Shown here one piece after another: positions 16,661 through 24,741 of a DNA stretch of 64,000 bases. Every line of letters starts with the position of its first letter. Within the stretch, counting starts at the first letter, position 1. Both the position numbers and the translations under genes were made by a program. Under the pieces are notes generated by a model. The model ran no database searches, had not been told where the DNA came from, and saw only the letters and a program-made list of their open reading frames with translations. Origin of the DNA: UBA11986 sp963734955 (lineage in GTDB: Bacteria > Bacteroidota > Ignavibacteria > UBA10030 > UBA6906); assembly GCA_963734955.1 (NCBI GenBank), contig CAVTJO010000011.1, positions 372,001 to 436,000 of the forward strand, given 5' to 3'.

Positions 16661-17959
16661 TCACTCAAAGAAATGCAACTGTTCGGTGAACCACAGATTC
16701 AACCCGGCATACAAACGCAGATCGTTCTTATAGACTTTGTTCTTGAGCCACTGCCCCTGAATATCAAACGAGAGCAATTGCATGGGGCGGGCGGTGATTC
16801 CCAATACCGCGGCAAGGGTGTTCTCGGTGTTGTCTGCCGCATTGAGCTTGTAGGAAGTGTACGAGACACCAACATTCGGGATCAACATGCGGTCACACAA
16901 CGGATACGCGCCCTGAAGCGATACTGCATTCAACTCGCCTGCATATCCCGTACTGCCTCTGTATGATGCTGATGCATAGTCATTGGCAATGCCCAGCGTG
17001 TAACGAAAACTTCTATCATCGACGTACTGGACAAAAGCTCCACGTACGAACAACCTGATCCTTGATTCAAGTGTGTAGTCCACCCCTCCCTCAACTTCGT
17101 CGGACGTCGGGATGTTAAAGACGGCAAAGAAGGAATTGAACGGGAGTCGTGGTGCCCGATGAATATAATTGGCGCTTATTGCCCAGAATTCCGTGGGGTA
17201 GTAGCGGATGTCCATCTGGGCACGCTGGGTCTTTCTGTAGTCGACATTGTAGTCATAGCGTGCGTGGAAACTCGCATCAGTGAACGAATAGGAGGCGTCG
17301 CCACTTGCGTACTGCTCCTTTGTTTCGTTGGGGTCAATGTAGACCGTATCGGGCCGCAATGTTGTCCAGTAACCGGGTCGCTCACGCTGACGGTTCATGT
17401 AGCTCAGTCCGAAGTGCAGGTTCTCGAGAGAGGACAGCACCTGACCGCCGAGCGTGAAGTTTTTCCGCAGCGGTCCCCATTGCGTCACAGTCTGATCCAG
17501 CGGTGTGTTTGCGCCGCCGTACAAGGTCACCCGCAACTTATTCTCCGCCACGCGAAACCTTGTCAAGGCTCCGTCAATCGTCCCCGATCCTACGCCAGCG
17601 AAAAACGGTAACCGGCCGAACGAGAGATCCGCAACGTCGCCGATGTTCTTCCATTGAGCGTAACCATAATACAGCCTGTAATCAGGCAACTCATCCAGCT
17701 TGTGCTGGAGCATCGCAGCCCCCTGAAAGTTGCCGTGTAAACTGAAGTCACCTTCAGTCACGTCCAGGAGAACCGACTGGAATCCGCGGGCAAACTTCTT
17801 TGAGACACCAACAGTATCGTATTGTTTCCAGGCGTACACCGACGTGATCAGCCGACCGTTGACCCGTTGTCCAGGCGCAACCGATGAGATCAACATCGTC
17901 GCGGCGCAGAAGAGCAATTTCCAAGCGCCATGGTTCGAAGAAGTAGTATCAGCTTTCAT
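16661..17959 (-). CDS. Outer-membrane beta-barrel protein, candidate porin of a cytochrome conduit
   Basis: Protein of 432 residues with a signal peptide (LLFCAATMLISSVAPGQ) and no haem motif. The mature part is rich in alternating aromatic/polar strands (YRLYYGYAQWKN, FHARYDYNVDYRK, AISANYIHRAPR) and ends in LNLWFTEQLHFFE, as expected for a barrel of perhaps 16-22 strands. It is the first gene of an operon followed by 12-, 6- and 9-haem cytochromes. That arrangement resembles Geobacter porin-cytochrome operons (OmbB-type porins are of similar size), while MtrB is much longer. Recognised by architecture only; the role in electron transfer is inference from context. Confidence 0.8.
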   Translation of the reverse strand: MKADTTSSNHGAWKLLFCAATMLISSVAPGQRVNGRLITSVYAWKQYDTVGVSKKFARGFQSVLLDVTEGDFSLHGNFQGAAMLQHKLDELPDYRLYYGYAQWKNIGDVADLSFGRLPFFAGVGSGTIDGALTRFRVAENKLRVTLYGGANTPLDQTVTQWGPLRKNFTLGGQVLSSLENLHFGLSYMNRQRERPGYWTTLRPDTVYIDPNETKEQYASGDASYSFTDASFHARYDYNVDYRKTQRAQMDIRYYPTEFWAISANYIHRAPRLPFNSFFAVFNIPTSDEVEGGVDYTLESRIRLFVRGAFVQYVDDRSFRYTLGIANDYASASYRGSTGYAGELNAVSLQGAYPLCDRMLIPNVGVSYTSYKLNAADNTENTLAAVLGITARPMQLLSFDIQGQWLKNKVYKNDLRLYAGLNLWFTEQLHFFE

Positions 17960-18177
17960 TGGTTTGCTTCACTATTCGAATGACTTCGCACTGATTGGCA
18001 TTAACCGCTGCTACTCTCGTTTGCCAGCATGTCCGACGAATTACTCTGCGGACGCCCCCCTTCGGCCTGTTGCAATTTTCAACACCGGCGTAATTATAGC
18101 TACACTTTCCCATTGTTGCAACCAATTCGCCATGTTTTGAGCCAAAGAGTGCAAGCGCTCAGACTAATGGCGGGAGT

Positions 18178-18330
18178 TCAGGAAAGAGTAAGAGCGGATG
18201 GCAGAAATGCCGCGCTGCCGTGTGGTCTTCCCGCGGCAAGCCCTGTGCCACCTCCAAACAACACAGGAATCAACAATCCCCAGCAAAAATGGATGTACCA
18301 AGTGAGAAAGAGTGTTCTCAGTTTCAACAC
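18178..18330 (-). CDS. Possible 50-residue membrane peptide (GTG start)
   Basis: Directly after an in-frame TAA, a GTG-started frame encodes MLKLRTLFLTWYIHFCWGLL followed by IPVLFGGGTGLAAG and a small-residue tail. It has a basic N-terminus and one clear membrane helix with three aromatic residues. There is no ribosome binding site, so this may be chance. If real, it would be a leader gene of the beta-barrel operon. Confidence 0.25.
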   Translation of the reverse strand: MLKLRTLFLTWYIHFCWGLLIPVLFGGGTGLAAGRPHGSAAFLPSALTLS

Positions 18331-18461
18331 TTAGAAAATGAACAATTGAGTTTATCAGTTCTGCAACGGAAAGATGGGTGCAACTAAGGCACGACGCCGC
18401 GACCAACGTGGATCAAACAGTCCCCTTATTCCCTGATGGCAACAGGATTTTGACGATAGGC

Positions 18462-18488
18462 AACCGGGCCCTCCTTGCGGACCCGGTT
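18462..18488 (-). terminator. Hairpin after the tetrahaem cytochrome gene
   Basis: Stem AACCGGG/CCCGGTT with additional inner GG/CC pairing, 22 bases after the stop of the cytochrome c-554-like gene. No strong T-run on the minus strand, so termination efficiency is uncertain. Confidence 0.5.
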
Positions 18489-18509
18489 ATTTTCAGAAGA
18501 GATGATACC

Positions 18510-19052
18510 CTATTTCTTTGCGGGGAGACCGTGCTCGATCTTCGCCCACATCTCCTTCATTACGAATTCCTTGTGGGTTGGACTCTCGGCATTGTGGCAC
18601 GACTCGCATGCTTTGCCGGTCTTGTCACCGAGCATGAGACCTGCTTCCTTTGCCTTCGCTTTGCTGGCTTCATCCTTCTTGTTATGAAGCGTAAGATACC
18701 CCGAAGCTGCCCCGTGACATGCTTCGCATGTCACGCCGTCCTCTTTCTTGAAACCCGCCTCAACATTCTTCGCAGCACCACCACCTGTTACGTGGCATTT
18801 CAAGCACTCGGGACTCTCATTCGCAGCTGTCTTCAGACCCTTGTCCTTGGCAATCTTCTTTGCTGCATCACCTAAGAGCGTCTTGTAGGCACTTGCGTGT
18901 GGAGTCTTCTCCCACACCTTAAATGCAAGGCCTCCCATTTTTTCGATTGAGTGGCAAGGCTTGCACTTGCCTACACCTACAAACTTGTTCTCAGCAAGGC
19001 CAAGGGCAGCAATAACGAACATACACATCACAACACCGCTTAGTACGCGCAT
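18510..19052 (-). CDS. Tetrahaem cytochrome c-554-like protein
   Basis: Periplasmic cytochrome of 180 residues with a cleavable signal (MRVLSGVVMCMFVIAALGLA) and four motifs CKPCH, CLKCH, CEACH and CESCH. The start of the mature protein (FVGVGKCKPCHSIEKMGG) and spacing match the cytochrome c-554/c-prime-like family of small tetrahaem carriers. AAAGGAGG precedes the ATG. It is the last gene of the operon encoding the Rieske/cytochrome b module, so it probably collects electrons from that complex in the periplasm, in the role that cytochrome c1 and small c cytochromes have elsewhere (inference). No hydroxylamine oxidoreductase is present. Confidence 0.9.
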   Translation of the reverse strand: MRVLSGVVMCMFVIAALGLAENKFVGVGKCKPCHSIEKMGGLAFKVWEKTPHASAYKTLLGDAAKKIAKDKGLKTAANESPECLKCHVTGGGAAKNVEAGFKKEDGVTCEACHGAASGYLTLHNKKDEASKAKAKEAGLMLGDKTGKACESCHNAESPTHKEFVMKEMWAKIEHGLPAKK

Positions 19053-19074
19053 TGGTTATTCCTCCTTTAAGTTG

Positions 19075-20562
19075 TTAGTTGGAATCTATTTGATTTTGAG
19101 TAGTGGATCGTTCAATACGTCGGATGAACAAATATAACGAGATCGCCACAATGGTGATGATCAGCGTCGCAATCCCTAGCCCAATACGGCGAAAGTAGTA
19201 TTCGCTAATAGCTTCATTCGCTTCCTCATCGATAACCCCTGCAGTGACAAGCCCCTTGCTTATCACTTCGCGGAATTGCGCTTCATCAAAAGCATGAACC
19301 TTGGTTCTCGCCTCCAGCCTTGCCTGGCGAACATCACGCAACTTGAACTTCGCCTCACTGATTTCCATTCCCTTTTGCTCAGCCTCATCTACCAGAGTCC
19401 GGGCACTTGCTTCTGAGAACTCAAGACTGTCTATCTGGCTCCGCATTGTCCTAGCGGTCTCATATCCCCTGGGAAACTCTTTCTGACTATGACATCTGCT
19501 GCATGAGGCTTCCGGTCCGGTGCCAAGCAGCTTGTTTGTCGCGGCAATAATCTCATGGTTGCCGTGACAGGTTTCACATTCAGGCAGATTCCGGTCATCG
19601 AACGCTTTCTTGTGTGGACTTGAAGAGAACAAGTCTGCGTTGAGAGCATGACACGTTCCACAAACTTTTGAGATGGACTCCACACCCGGGGGAGTCGCGC
19701 CGTGATTGCCGTGACATTTATTGCAACCGGGAGCACCGAGGTCATGCTTCTGCAACAGTGCAACGCCATGCACGCTCTTTGCAAACTTCTCATACTGATC
19801 TGTTGGGATGCCATACACCTTCATATATTCTGTGTTGCTATGGCAACCAGCACAGGTACCCGGAAGATTCGTTGGATAGACCCGTGACCTCACATCAGAA
19901 GCAGGCAGGATCTCATGACTTCCATGGCAACTTGCGCACTCGGCCGGTTTTGGATCCCCCTTTGCGTTACGGATACCATGAATGCTCGTCCGATACTTTT
20001 CCAGTTGATCCACTGCCAGAGACGGGTTGTAAGTCTGCATGAACGCTGCATCCGCGTGGCACTTTGTGCATGTCTTCACCACGTTGAGCGGATAGACCGG
20101 TGATGCGGGATCACGCACGGACACTATCCCGTGCGCATTATGGCACGTGGTGCATTGGATAATACGCGCTTTGCCGGTTGTTGAGAGCCGACCGTGAACA
20201 CTTGCCTGAAGCCCTTTGAACTGATCGGTAGGGATCTTTGATTGAAACTGCGCCATTAACTCCGGATTGGCATGACATCGTGCGCAGACCTCCGAAATCG
20301 TGTCTCCCTTGGGAACTCCGATGAAACCCGCTCGCTTATCCATCGCCTTCTCCATATCCTCCTCGCCTGCGTTGCCTCCATGGCAATCAACACAGCTGAT
20401 ACCCTTCTGGCCATGAATATCGTGTCTGAAAAGAGAGGAAGGCTTGTCGCCAAGAGCCTCGTGGCAAGTTCGGCATTGATCCGCAGCGAAGACTGACGGA
20501 CTGCAAATCAAAGAACTGAATGCGAGAATGGCGCCAATGAATGGCAACGGTTGTCTTTTCAT
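19075..20562 (-). CDS. Undecahaem membrane-anchored cytochrome c
   Basis: Protein of 495 residues: signal peptide, eleven CX2CH motifs (CRTCH, CVDCH, CARCH, CTTCH, CTKCH, CASCH, CAGCH, CNKCH, CGTCH, CETCH, CSRCH), a haem-free helical stretch rich in Glu/Ala/Arg (about 365-455) and a C-terminal membrane helix (IGLGIATLIITIVAISLYLF) followed by basic residues. Many motifs are followed by H-G-x-x-x-I, giving nearby histidines for bis-His ligation. The ATG overlaps the stop of the cytochrome b gene (ATGA at 20559-20562), so a stoichiometric complex is likely. It would take the place of cytochrome c1 next to the Rieske protein. Confidence 0.9.
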   Translation of the reverse strand: MKRQPLPFIGAILAFSSLICSPSVFAADQCRTCHEALGDKPSSLFRHDIHGQKGISCVDCHGGNAGEEDMEKAMDKRAGFIGVPKGDTISEVCARCHANPELMAQFQSKIPTDQFKGLQASVHGRLSTTGKARIIQCTTCHNAHGIVSVRDPASPVYPLNVVKTCTKCHADAAFMQTYNPSLAVDQLEKYRTSIHGIRNAKGDPKPAECASCHGSHEILPASDVRSRVYPTNLPGTCAGCHSNTEYMKVYGIPTDQYEKFAKSVHGVALLQKHDLGAPGCNKCHGNHGATPPGVESISKVCGTCHALNADLFSSSPHKKAFDDRNLPECETCHGNHEIIAATNKLLGTGPEASCSRCHSQKEFPRGYETARTMRSQIDSLEFSEASARTLVDEAEQKGMEISEAKFKLRDVRQARLEARTKVHAFDEAQFREVISKGLVTAGVIDEEANEAISEYYFRRIGLGIATLIITIVAISLYLFIRRIERSTTQNQIDSN

Positions 20563-21638
20563 AGCAGCCATCCCAGCACTGTGAAGATAATAACATACAT
20601 GACGACAAACAAACCAACATAATTGATCAGCCTATTCATCTCGCCGCGCTCGCTTTTCCTGTCCCAGAACGGCACCAGCATCCACAAGACACCTGCCGCG
20701 CCGAACAGAAGGATCCCCAGCACCTCCCCGTCAATGAATACCACTTTGGATGGAATAAACTTCAGCGTCTGGAACATGAACATGAAGTACCACTCGGGTC
20801 TGATGCCCGCGGGGGCCGACGCAAACGGATCGGCTTTTCGCCCCAACTCCCAGGGAAAGAACACGGCAAGAATCGCAAGCAGGTTCAACACCAGCAACCA
20901 GAACAACAGGTCACGTAAGAGAAAATTCGGGAAGAAAGGCATGGTCTTCCGTTCGCCGGCAGGGGTATTCTTGAACTCAAGCGGCTCACTCATCCCCTGC
21001 CTCTGCACAAGGATGAGGTGGATGGTGAGAAGAACAGTGAATATCCCGGGCAGAACCGCAACATGGAAGCCGAAGAAACGCGAGAGGGTTGCACCGGTAA
21101 CCTCATCCCCCCCTCGCAGAAAAATCATGATCGGCTTTCCTATGATCGGTAGGACACCGGCGATATCGGTGCCAACTTTTGTCGCGAAGAACGCGAGCTC
21201 ATTCCATGGCAACAGATATCCGCTGAAGCCAAATCCCATCGCGAGGAACAGCATGAGCATCCCTGTGAGCCAGGTGATCTCCCGCGGCTTACGATACGCC
21301 TTTTCAAAGAACACGCTGAACATGTGAATGAAGACGGAAAGAATAAACAAGTTCGCCGCCCAACTGTGGATCGACCGTATCAGCCAGCCAAACTGAACCT
21401 TCGACATGATGAATTGAATGCTCTCGAACGCCAGCTGCTCGCTCCCTTTGTAATACAACAGAAGAAGAATTCCCGTCACGACCTGGATAATAAAGAGAAA
21501 CAATGAGACACCACCAAAGTAGTACCAGATCGAATGACGGTGAACAGGAACATATTTCTTTCCCATGAACTCGACAAGGGATTGAAGCTGGACTCTCTCT
21601 TCAAGCCAGTTGTAGATCTTTTTCCAGATGTTGGTCAT
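20559..21638 (-). CDS. Cytochrome b of a bc-type quinol oxidase complex
   Basis: Membrane cytochrome b of 359 residues that carries the two b haems and quinone sites. Haem ligand pairs are visible as H-x13-H (SIHSWAANLFILSVFIHMF) and H-x14-H (GFHVAVLPGIFTVLLTIH). The Qo-site motif PEWY is present (RPEWYFMFMF), typical of menaquinol-type enzymes. The N-terminal and C-terminal halves are fused in one chain, unlike split b6f. Coupled by ATGA overlaps to the Rieske gene before it and the 11-haem gene after it. No cytochrome c1 gene is present; multihaem proteins appear to replace it. Confidence 0.95.
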   Translation of the reverse strand: MTNIWKKIYNWLEERVQLQSLVEFMGKKYVPVHRHSIWYYFGGVSLFLFIIQVVTGILLLLYYKGSEQLAFESIQFIMSKVQFGWLIRSIHSWAANLFILSVFIHMFSVFFEKAYRKPREITWLTGMLMLFLAMGFGFSGYLLPWNELAFFATKVGTDIAGVLPIIGKPIMIFLRGGDEVTGATLSRFFGFHVAVLPGIFTVLLTIHLILVQRQGMSEPLEFKNTPAGERKTMPFFPNFLLRDLLFWLLVLNLLAILAVFFPWELGRKADPFASAPAGIRPEWYFMFMFQTLKFIPSKVVFIDGEVLGILLFGAAGVLWMLVPFWDRKSERGEMNRLINYVGLFVVMYVIIFTVLGWLL

Positions 21639-22090
21639 GACTTTTTCGAGACAAATACTTCATCACCCTGGACGACAACCCTGTACTCATCCAGTGGCCG
21701 CGGTGGCGGGCCTGAAATGTTTCTTCCGTTGGTATCGTATTTCCCGTTATGGCAAGCACACCAGATCACACCAAGATCCTTCCGGTACTGCACGGTGCAA
21801 TCAAGATGAGTGCATGTCGCTGAGAATGCGCGCAAGTCTCCGCCAGCGGTGCGGAGGAGAATCACCGGCTTGTTGCCAAATCTCACGATGGTGCCACTGT
21901 CCTTTTCGATCCCGCTCAGCTTTCCGACCTTCACACTACTGACTTCGACCTCCGCCTGCTTCGGGGGCTTGAGGTAGGCTACCAGGGGATACGCGACAGA
22001 AGCCGCCCAGGCTACAAGTCCCCCACCGAGGATGTACTTCAGAAAATCCCGCTTGCTCTTATCGCTGTTGGGTCCTTGAGATTCGTTCAC
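21635..22090 (-). CDS. Rieske [2Fe-2S] protein of the bc-type complex
   Basis: Protein of 151 residues with a twin-residue basic leader (KSKRDF), one membrane anchor (LKYILGGGLVAWAASVAYPLVAYL) and the Rieske cluster motifs CTHLDC and CACHNGKYD, followed by the proline loop GPPPRPLDEY. It shuttles electrons from quinol at the Qo site to the cytochrome acceptor. GTG start at 22090 with AGGAA upstream. The ATG of cytochrome b overlaps its stop. CACH instead of the common CPCH is a mild deviation and keeps the ligand pattern. Confidence 0.95.
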   Translation of the reverse strand: MNESQGPNSDKSKRDFLKYILGGGLVAWAASVAYPLVAYLKPPKQAEVEVSSVKVGKLSGIEKDSGTIVRFGNKPVILLRTAGGDLRAFSATCTHLDCTVQYRKDLGVIWCACHNGKYDTNGRNISGPPPRPLDEYRVVVQGDEVFVSKKS

Positions 22091-22098
22091 AACATTTC

Positions 22099-23595
22099 CT
22101 ATTGTGGTGGATTATGACAATCGCTGCAGTTCGTTTCCTTCCATGCATCTCCAATGTCAACGGGATGCCGGTATTCAACTCCACCGAGGGAAACGCGGAG
22201 CGTATCCCTTTCAAACTGCTGGGCGAGAATTGTATGACAGACATTGCAGTCCCGCGACAGCACCTTGCCATCCTCGCTCACATGTTTCCCATCGTGGCAC
22301 CGGAAACAACCGAGGTAATACATGTGTCCCAGGTTGTCGGGGAACTTCTTCCAGTTTACATTCATTTCAGGAAAGTAGTTCCTGGAGTAGATTCGCTCGA
22401 GTTCAATTACCGCACTGTCGATTGCCCTTCCGCGTGAAGCAGCAATCTCCGGATAGTTGGTCTTGTAGTATTCCCCCACAGCAAGCCTGATACTATCGAG
22501 CCCATCTTGCTCGGTGCTATATGGCGCATCGAGCGCATTCACAGCAACGCTTTTGACATTGGGCAGTTTCGGGTCGATCCACCCCAACGACATGACATGA
22601 TTGACCGACCGGGCAGGAGGGTGATAGATGTGCGTTGGCCTGTTGTGGCAATCGATGCAGTCCATCCGCCGTATCTCAGCTTTCTTCAGCGAATCCTCAT
22701 CTGAAGGAAGGTCCGTACTCCGGTAGATGGTGATGGTGCCATCAGGCTTCTTCGAACGTACCCACGGAATTACCTGCCTCTGGAGATCGAGTGCCGCATA
22801 CGTCACCTCGTTGGCGATATTCATGTGCCAATGAATTCCGGATGTCGGACCGGCTTCAATATTTCCACCGCCAATCTTCATCAACAGATCGAGTGTCCAC
22901 TTGGTATTCTTCTCGTCTGATGTGTAGTACGTGTTGGTCAGCAGTTTTTCACTGAAGAACTGCTTGGGCCAATGACACTGCTCGCAGGTCTCCTGAGCAG
23001 GACGAAGGTTCTCAATCGGGGTCGGGATGGGTCGGGGATATTTATTAAACAGCACCGCGTACACCTGATACGAACCCGAGATCTTCGAGCGGACAAACCA
23101 ATCGGCGCCAGGACCAATATGACACTTCACGCACCCAACTCTTGCATGCGGCGAATACTGATACGCCGTATACTCCGGTTCCATTACGGTATGGCATGTT
23201 TCACCGCAGAACTGATCCGAGTCGGTGTGCTCATACGCCTGGTAGCTTCCGAAGGCAGAAAAGAGGAGAAGGAGAATTGTCCCGAGGGCTACGAACGACA
23301 ATGCCCGCCGGTGCCGGGGATTGTTCAGATCAATCTGAGGAAGCCGGAGACCATGCGGCTTTCCAGCACGTGCGCGACGATGCTCACGGATGATACCTGC
23401 CACTCCGACCATCAGGCCAACAATCAATATTGCCGGGAGCATAACGAACGCGATAATCCCCATGTACGGTTTCGGCGATCCCGATACCGATTCCAGCAAC
23501 ATGAGAAACAGGATCAGCCCGAAACTCAGCACCGCAATCGAAGAGCCGATGAGTGTAATGGGATTGTAGAAGGAACTTGGGAAAATACGCTTCAT
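22099..23595 (-). CDS. NapC/NirT-like heptahaem membrane cytochrome c
   Basis: Protein of 498 residues with two to three N-terminal membrane helices (residues about 10-33, 44-67 and 97-118) and a periplasmic domain with seven haem motifs: CGETCH (a CX3CH form, in CGETCHTVMEPEYTAY), CVKCH, CEQCH, CIDCH, CFRCH, CNVCH, CSDCH. The N-terminal haem region resembles NapC/NirT quinol dehydrogenases, in which the first haem is near the membrane. First gene of the Rieske/cytochrome b operon, 8 bases before the Rieske start. It could be a second electron exit or entry point between quinol pool and haem wires (inference). Confidence 0.9.
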   Translation of the reverse strand: MKRIFPSSFYNPITLIGSSIAVLSFGLILFLMLLESVSGSPKPYMGIIAFVMLPAILIVGLMVGVAGIIREHRRARAGKPHGLRLPQIDLNNPRHRRALSFVALGTILLLLFSAFGSYQAYEHTDSDQFCGETCHTVMEPEYTAYQYSPHARVGCVKCHIGPGADWFVRSKISGSYQVYAVLFNKYPRPIPTPIENLRPAQETCEQCHWPKQFFSEKLLTNTYYTSDEKNTKWTLDLLMKIGGGNIEAGPTSGIHWHMNIANEVTYAALDLQRQVIPWVRSKKPDGTITIYRSTDLPSDEDSLKKAEIRRMDCIDCHNRPTHIYHPPARSVNHVMSLGWIDPKLPNVKSVAVNALDAPYSTEQDGLDSIRLAVGEYYKTNYPEIAASRGRAIDSAVIELERIYSRNYFPEMNVNWKKFPDNLGHMYYLGCFRCHDGKHVSEDGKVLSRDCNVCHTILAQQFERDTLRVSLGGVEYRHPVDIGDAWKETNCSDCHNPPQ

Positions 23596-23844
23596 GGATT
23601 CATTGTATGGAAACTATGGAGCCCGGCGGCCGGAGGAACATGTTCGATGAGCCGGAAACACGGGAAAAATCATCAAGCGTTCGCTCTCGAACAGAAACGT
23701 TTGCTGCTGTAGCGCCTGAATCCCGGATTCGGAACCATAAAACTCCCTTGACGAAAACCTTTTTGCTGCAAAATTACAAGCACTTTTTGTTTTGACCTAC
23801 GTATGTCTCATTTGTAGTACCACACGTATCCGGTGCCAACCGAC
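23596..23844 (-). promoter_or_regulatory. Presumed promoter region of the Rieske/cytochrome b operon
   Basis: A gap of 249 bases separates the b561 gene from the NapC-like gene, whereas the genes on either side are tightly packed, so a promoter is likely here. It contains a perfect 13-base palindrome TTTTGCTGCAAAA (23761-23773) and a GAATCCCGGATTC palindrome. No confident -35/-10 pair was found. Confidence 0.4.
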
Positions 23845-24741
23845 CTATCGATAGGCAAACAGCATCGCATAGATGATCCAGACGACAATGCTGAACCCGA
23901 TCGAGAGTGCTGTCCAACCAAACACACGCACAGACCTGATTACAATTGGAGGATACGGTTCAACGAGGTGGGTGCCAAGTTCCCCCTTCTCTACGAGCGT
24001 TTCGTATTCGGCGGGTTTGTCCTGCCTGAGCTCCTCGATGTCCATTCGCCCTGTAAACACAACAATATCCATGGGGAACTTTTCCGGACGCAAATGGGTA
24101 TTGAAGAAATGGACCGTGAATATGAATCCGACGGCAAGCAATGCTTCGTCACTGTGAATAATGGTCGCAACATTCAGGAATGAGCCGGGAATGACTCGCG
24201 TGAAGAACTCCGGGAACCAGAGCATTAATCCTGTCGAGCCAATCACAAACACGCCCCAGAACACTGCAAAATAGTCGAACTTCTCCCAGTATGTCCATCG
24301 TCCGTACTTCGGACGCGGACCTCTGCCAAGAAACCACTTGATGTTCCCAACGAAATCGTGAAGGTCCTTCCTGTTGAACATCATCGAATCGGGCCCGAAG
24401 ATGAGTGCCTTCCATGAGGGATACTCTCTTCGTCGTTGACGGACGAGATCGGCAACATGAGAGATGAAGAGCCCGATCATGATCACCGCAGCAAACCTGT
24501 GAATGTATCCTGCCGATTCGAAACCGCCAAAAAGCCAGGAAAGAAATACCGCCCAGCCGGTGTACGAGAATTTCAGAGTCATGCCTGTGAGGGCCAGGCT
24601 CATAAAGCTTACGATCATGAGGATGTGCAGTGTGCGGTTAAGGCGGGTGAACCTGAGGTACTGTTTTTCCTCCGTGCCCGTATTCTCGGTCTGATGTACA
24701 GTCAAACGCAAAGACTTATTTTCCACTACCGTCGGGTCCAT
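23845..24741 (-). CDS. b561-type dihaem membrane cytochrome (CbcL-like membrane domain)
   Basis: Integral membrane cytochrome b of 298 residues with about five helices. Histidines in RTLHILMIV, GYIHRFAAV, ATIIHSDEA and FTVHFFNTH are suited for two b haems, as in the b561/FdhI/CbcL fold. The middle segment GPRPKYGRWTYWEKFDYFAVFWG and the tail (P-x-E-x-E-T-L-V-E) align by eye with the C-terminal half of the fused protein at 26761-28941, so the two are paralogues. The ATG overlaps the stop of the 19-haem gene (TGATG), implying that this pair is the split counterpart of the fused cytochrome. Probable quinone-reactive module. Confidence 0.9.
   Translation of the reverse strand: MDPTVVENKSLRLTVHQTENTGTEEKQYLRFTRLNRTLHILMIVSFMSLALTGMTLKFSYTGWAVFLSWLFGGFESAGYIHRFAAVIMIGLFISHVADLVRQRRREYPSWKALIFGPDSMMFNRKDLHDFVGNIKWFLGRGPRPKYGRWTYWEKFDYFAVFWGVFVIGSTGLMLWFPEFFTRVIPGSFLNVATIIHSDEALLAVGFIFTVHFFNTHLRPEKFPMDIVVFTGRMDIEELRQDKPAEYETLVEKGELGTHLVEPYPPIVIRSVRVFGWTALSIGFSIVVWIIYAMLFAYR

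Larger units (their letters stand above)
17960..18509. other. Intergenic region between the two cytochrome operons
   Basis: About 550 bases. It should hold the promoter of the beta-barrel operon near 17960-18150. It also contains a 50-codon hydrophobic reading frame (18178-18330) and a hairpin at 18462-18488 that probably ends the inner-membrane cytochrome operon. I see no other gene, tRNA or repeat. Confidence 0.5.

Noticed and set aside
18510..19052. Possible nitrification (hydroxylamine oxidoreductase-linked) cytochrome c-554
   Set aside because: No hydroxylamine oxidoreductase, ammonia monooxygenase or cM552-like gene nearby; the family is broad and the context is a bc-type complex.
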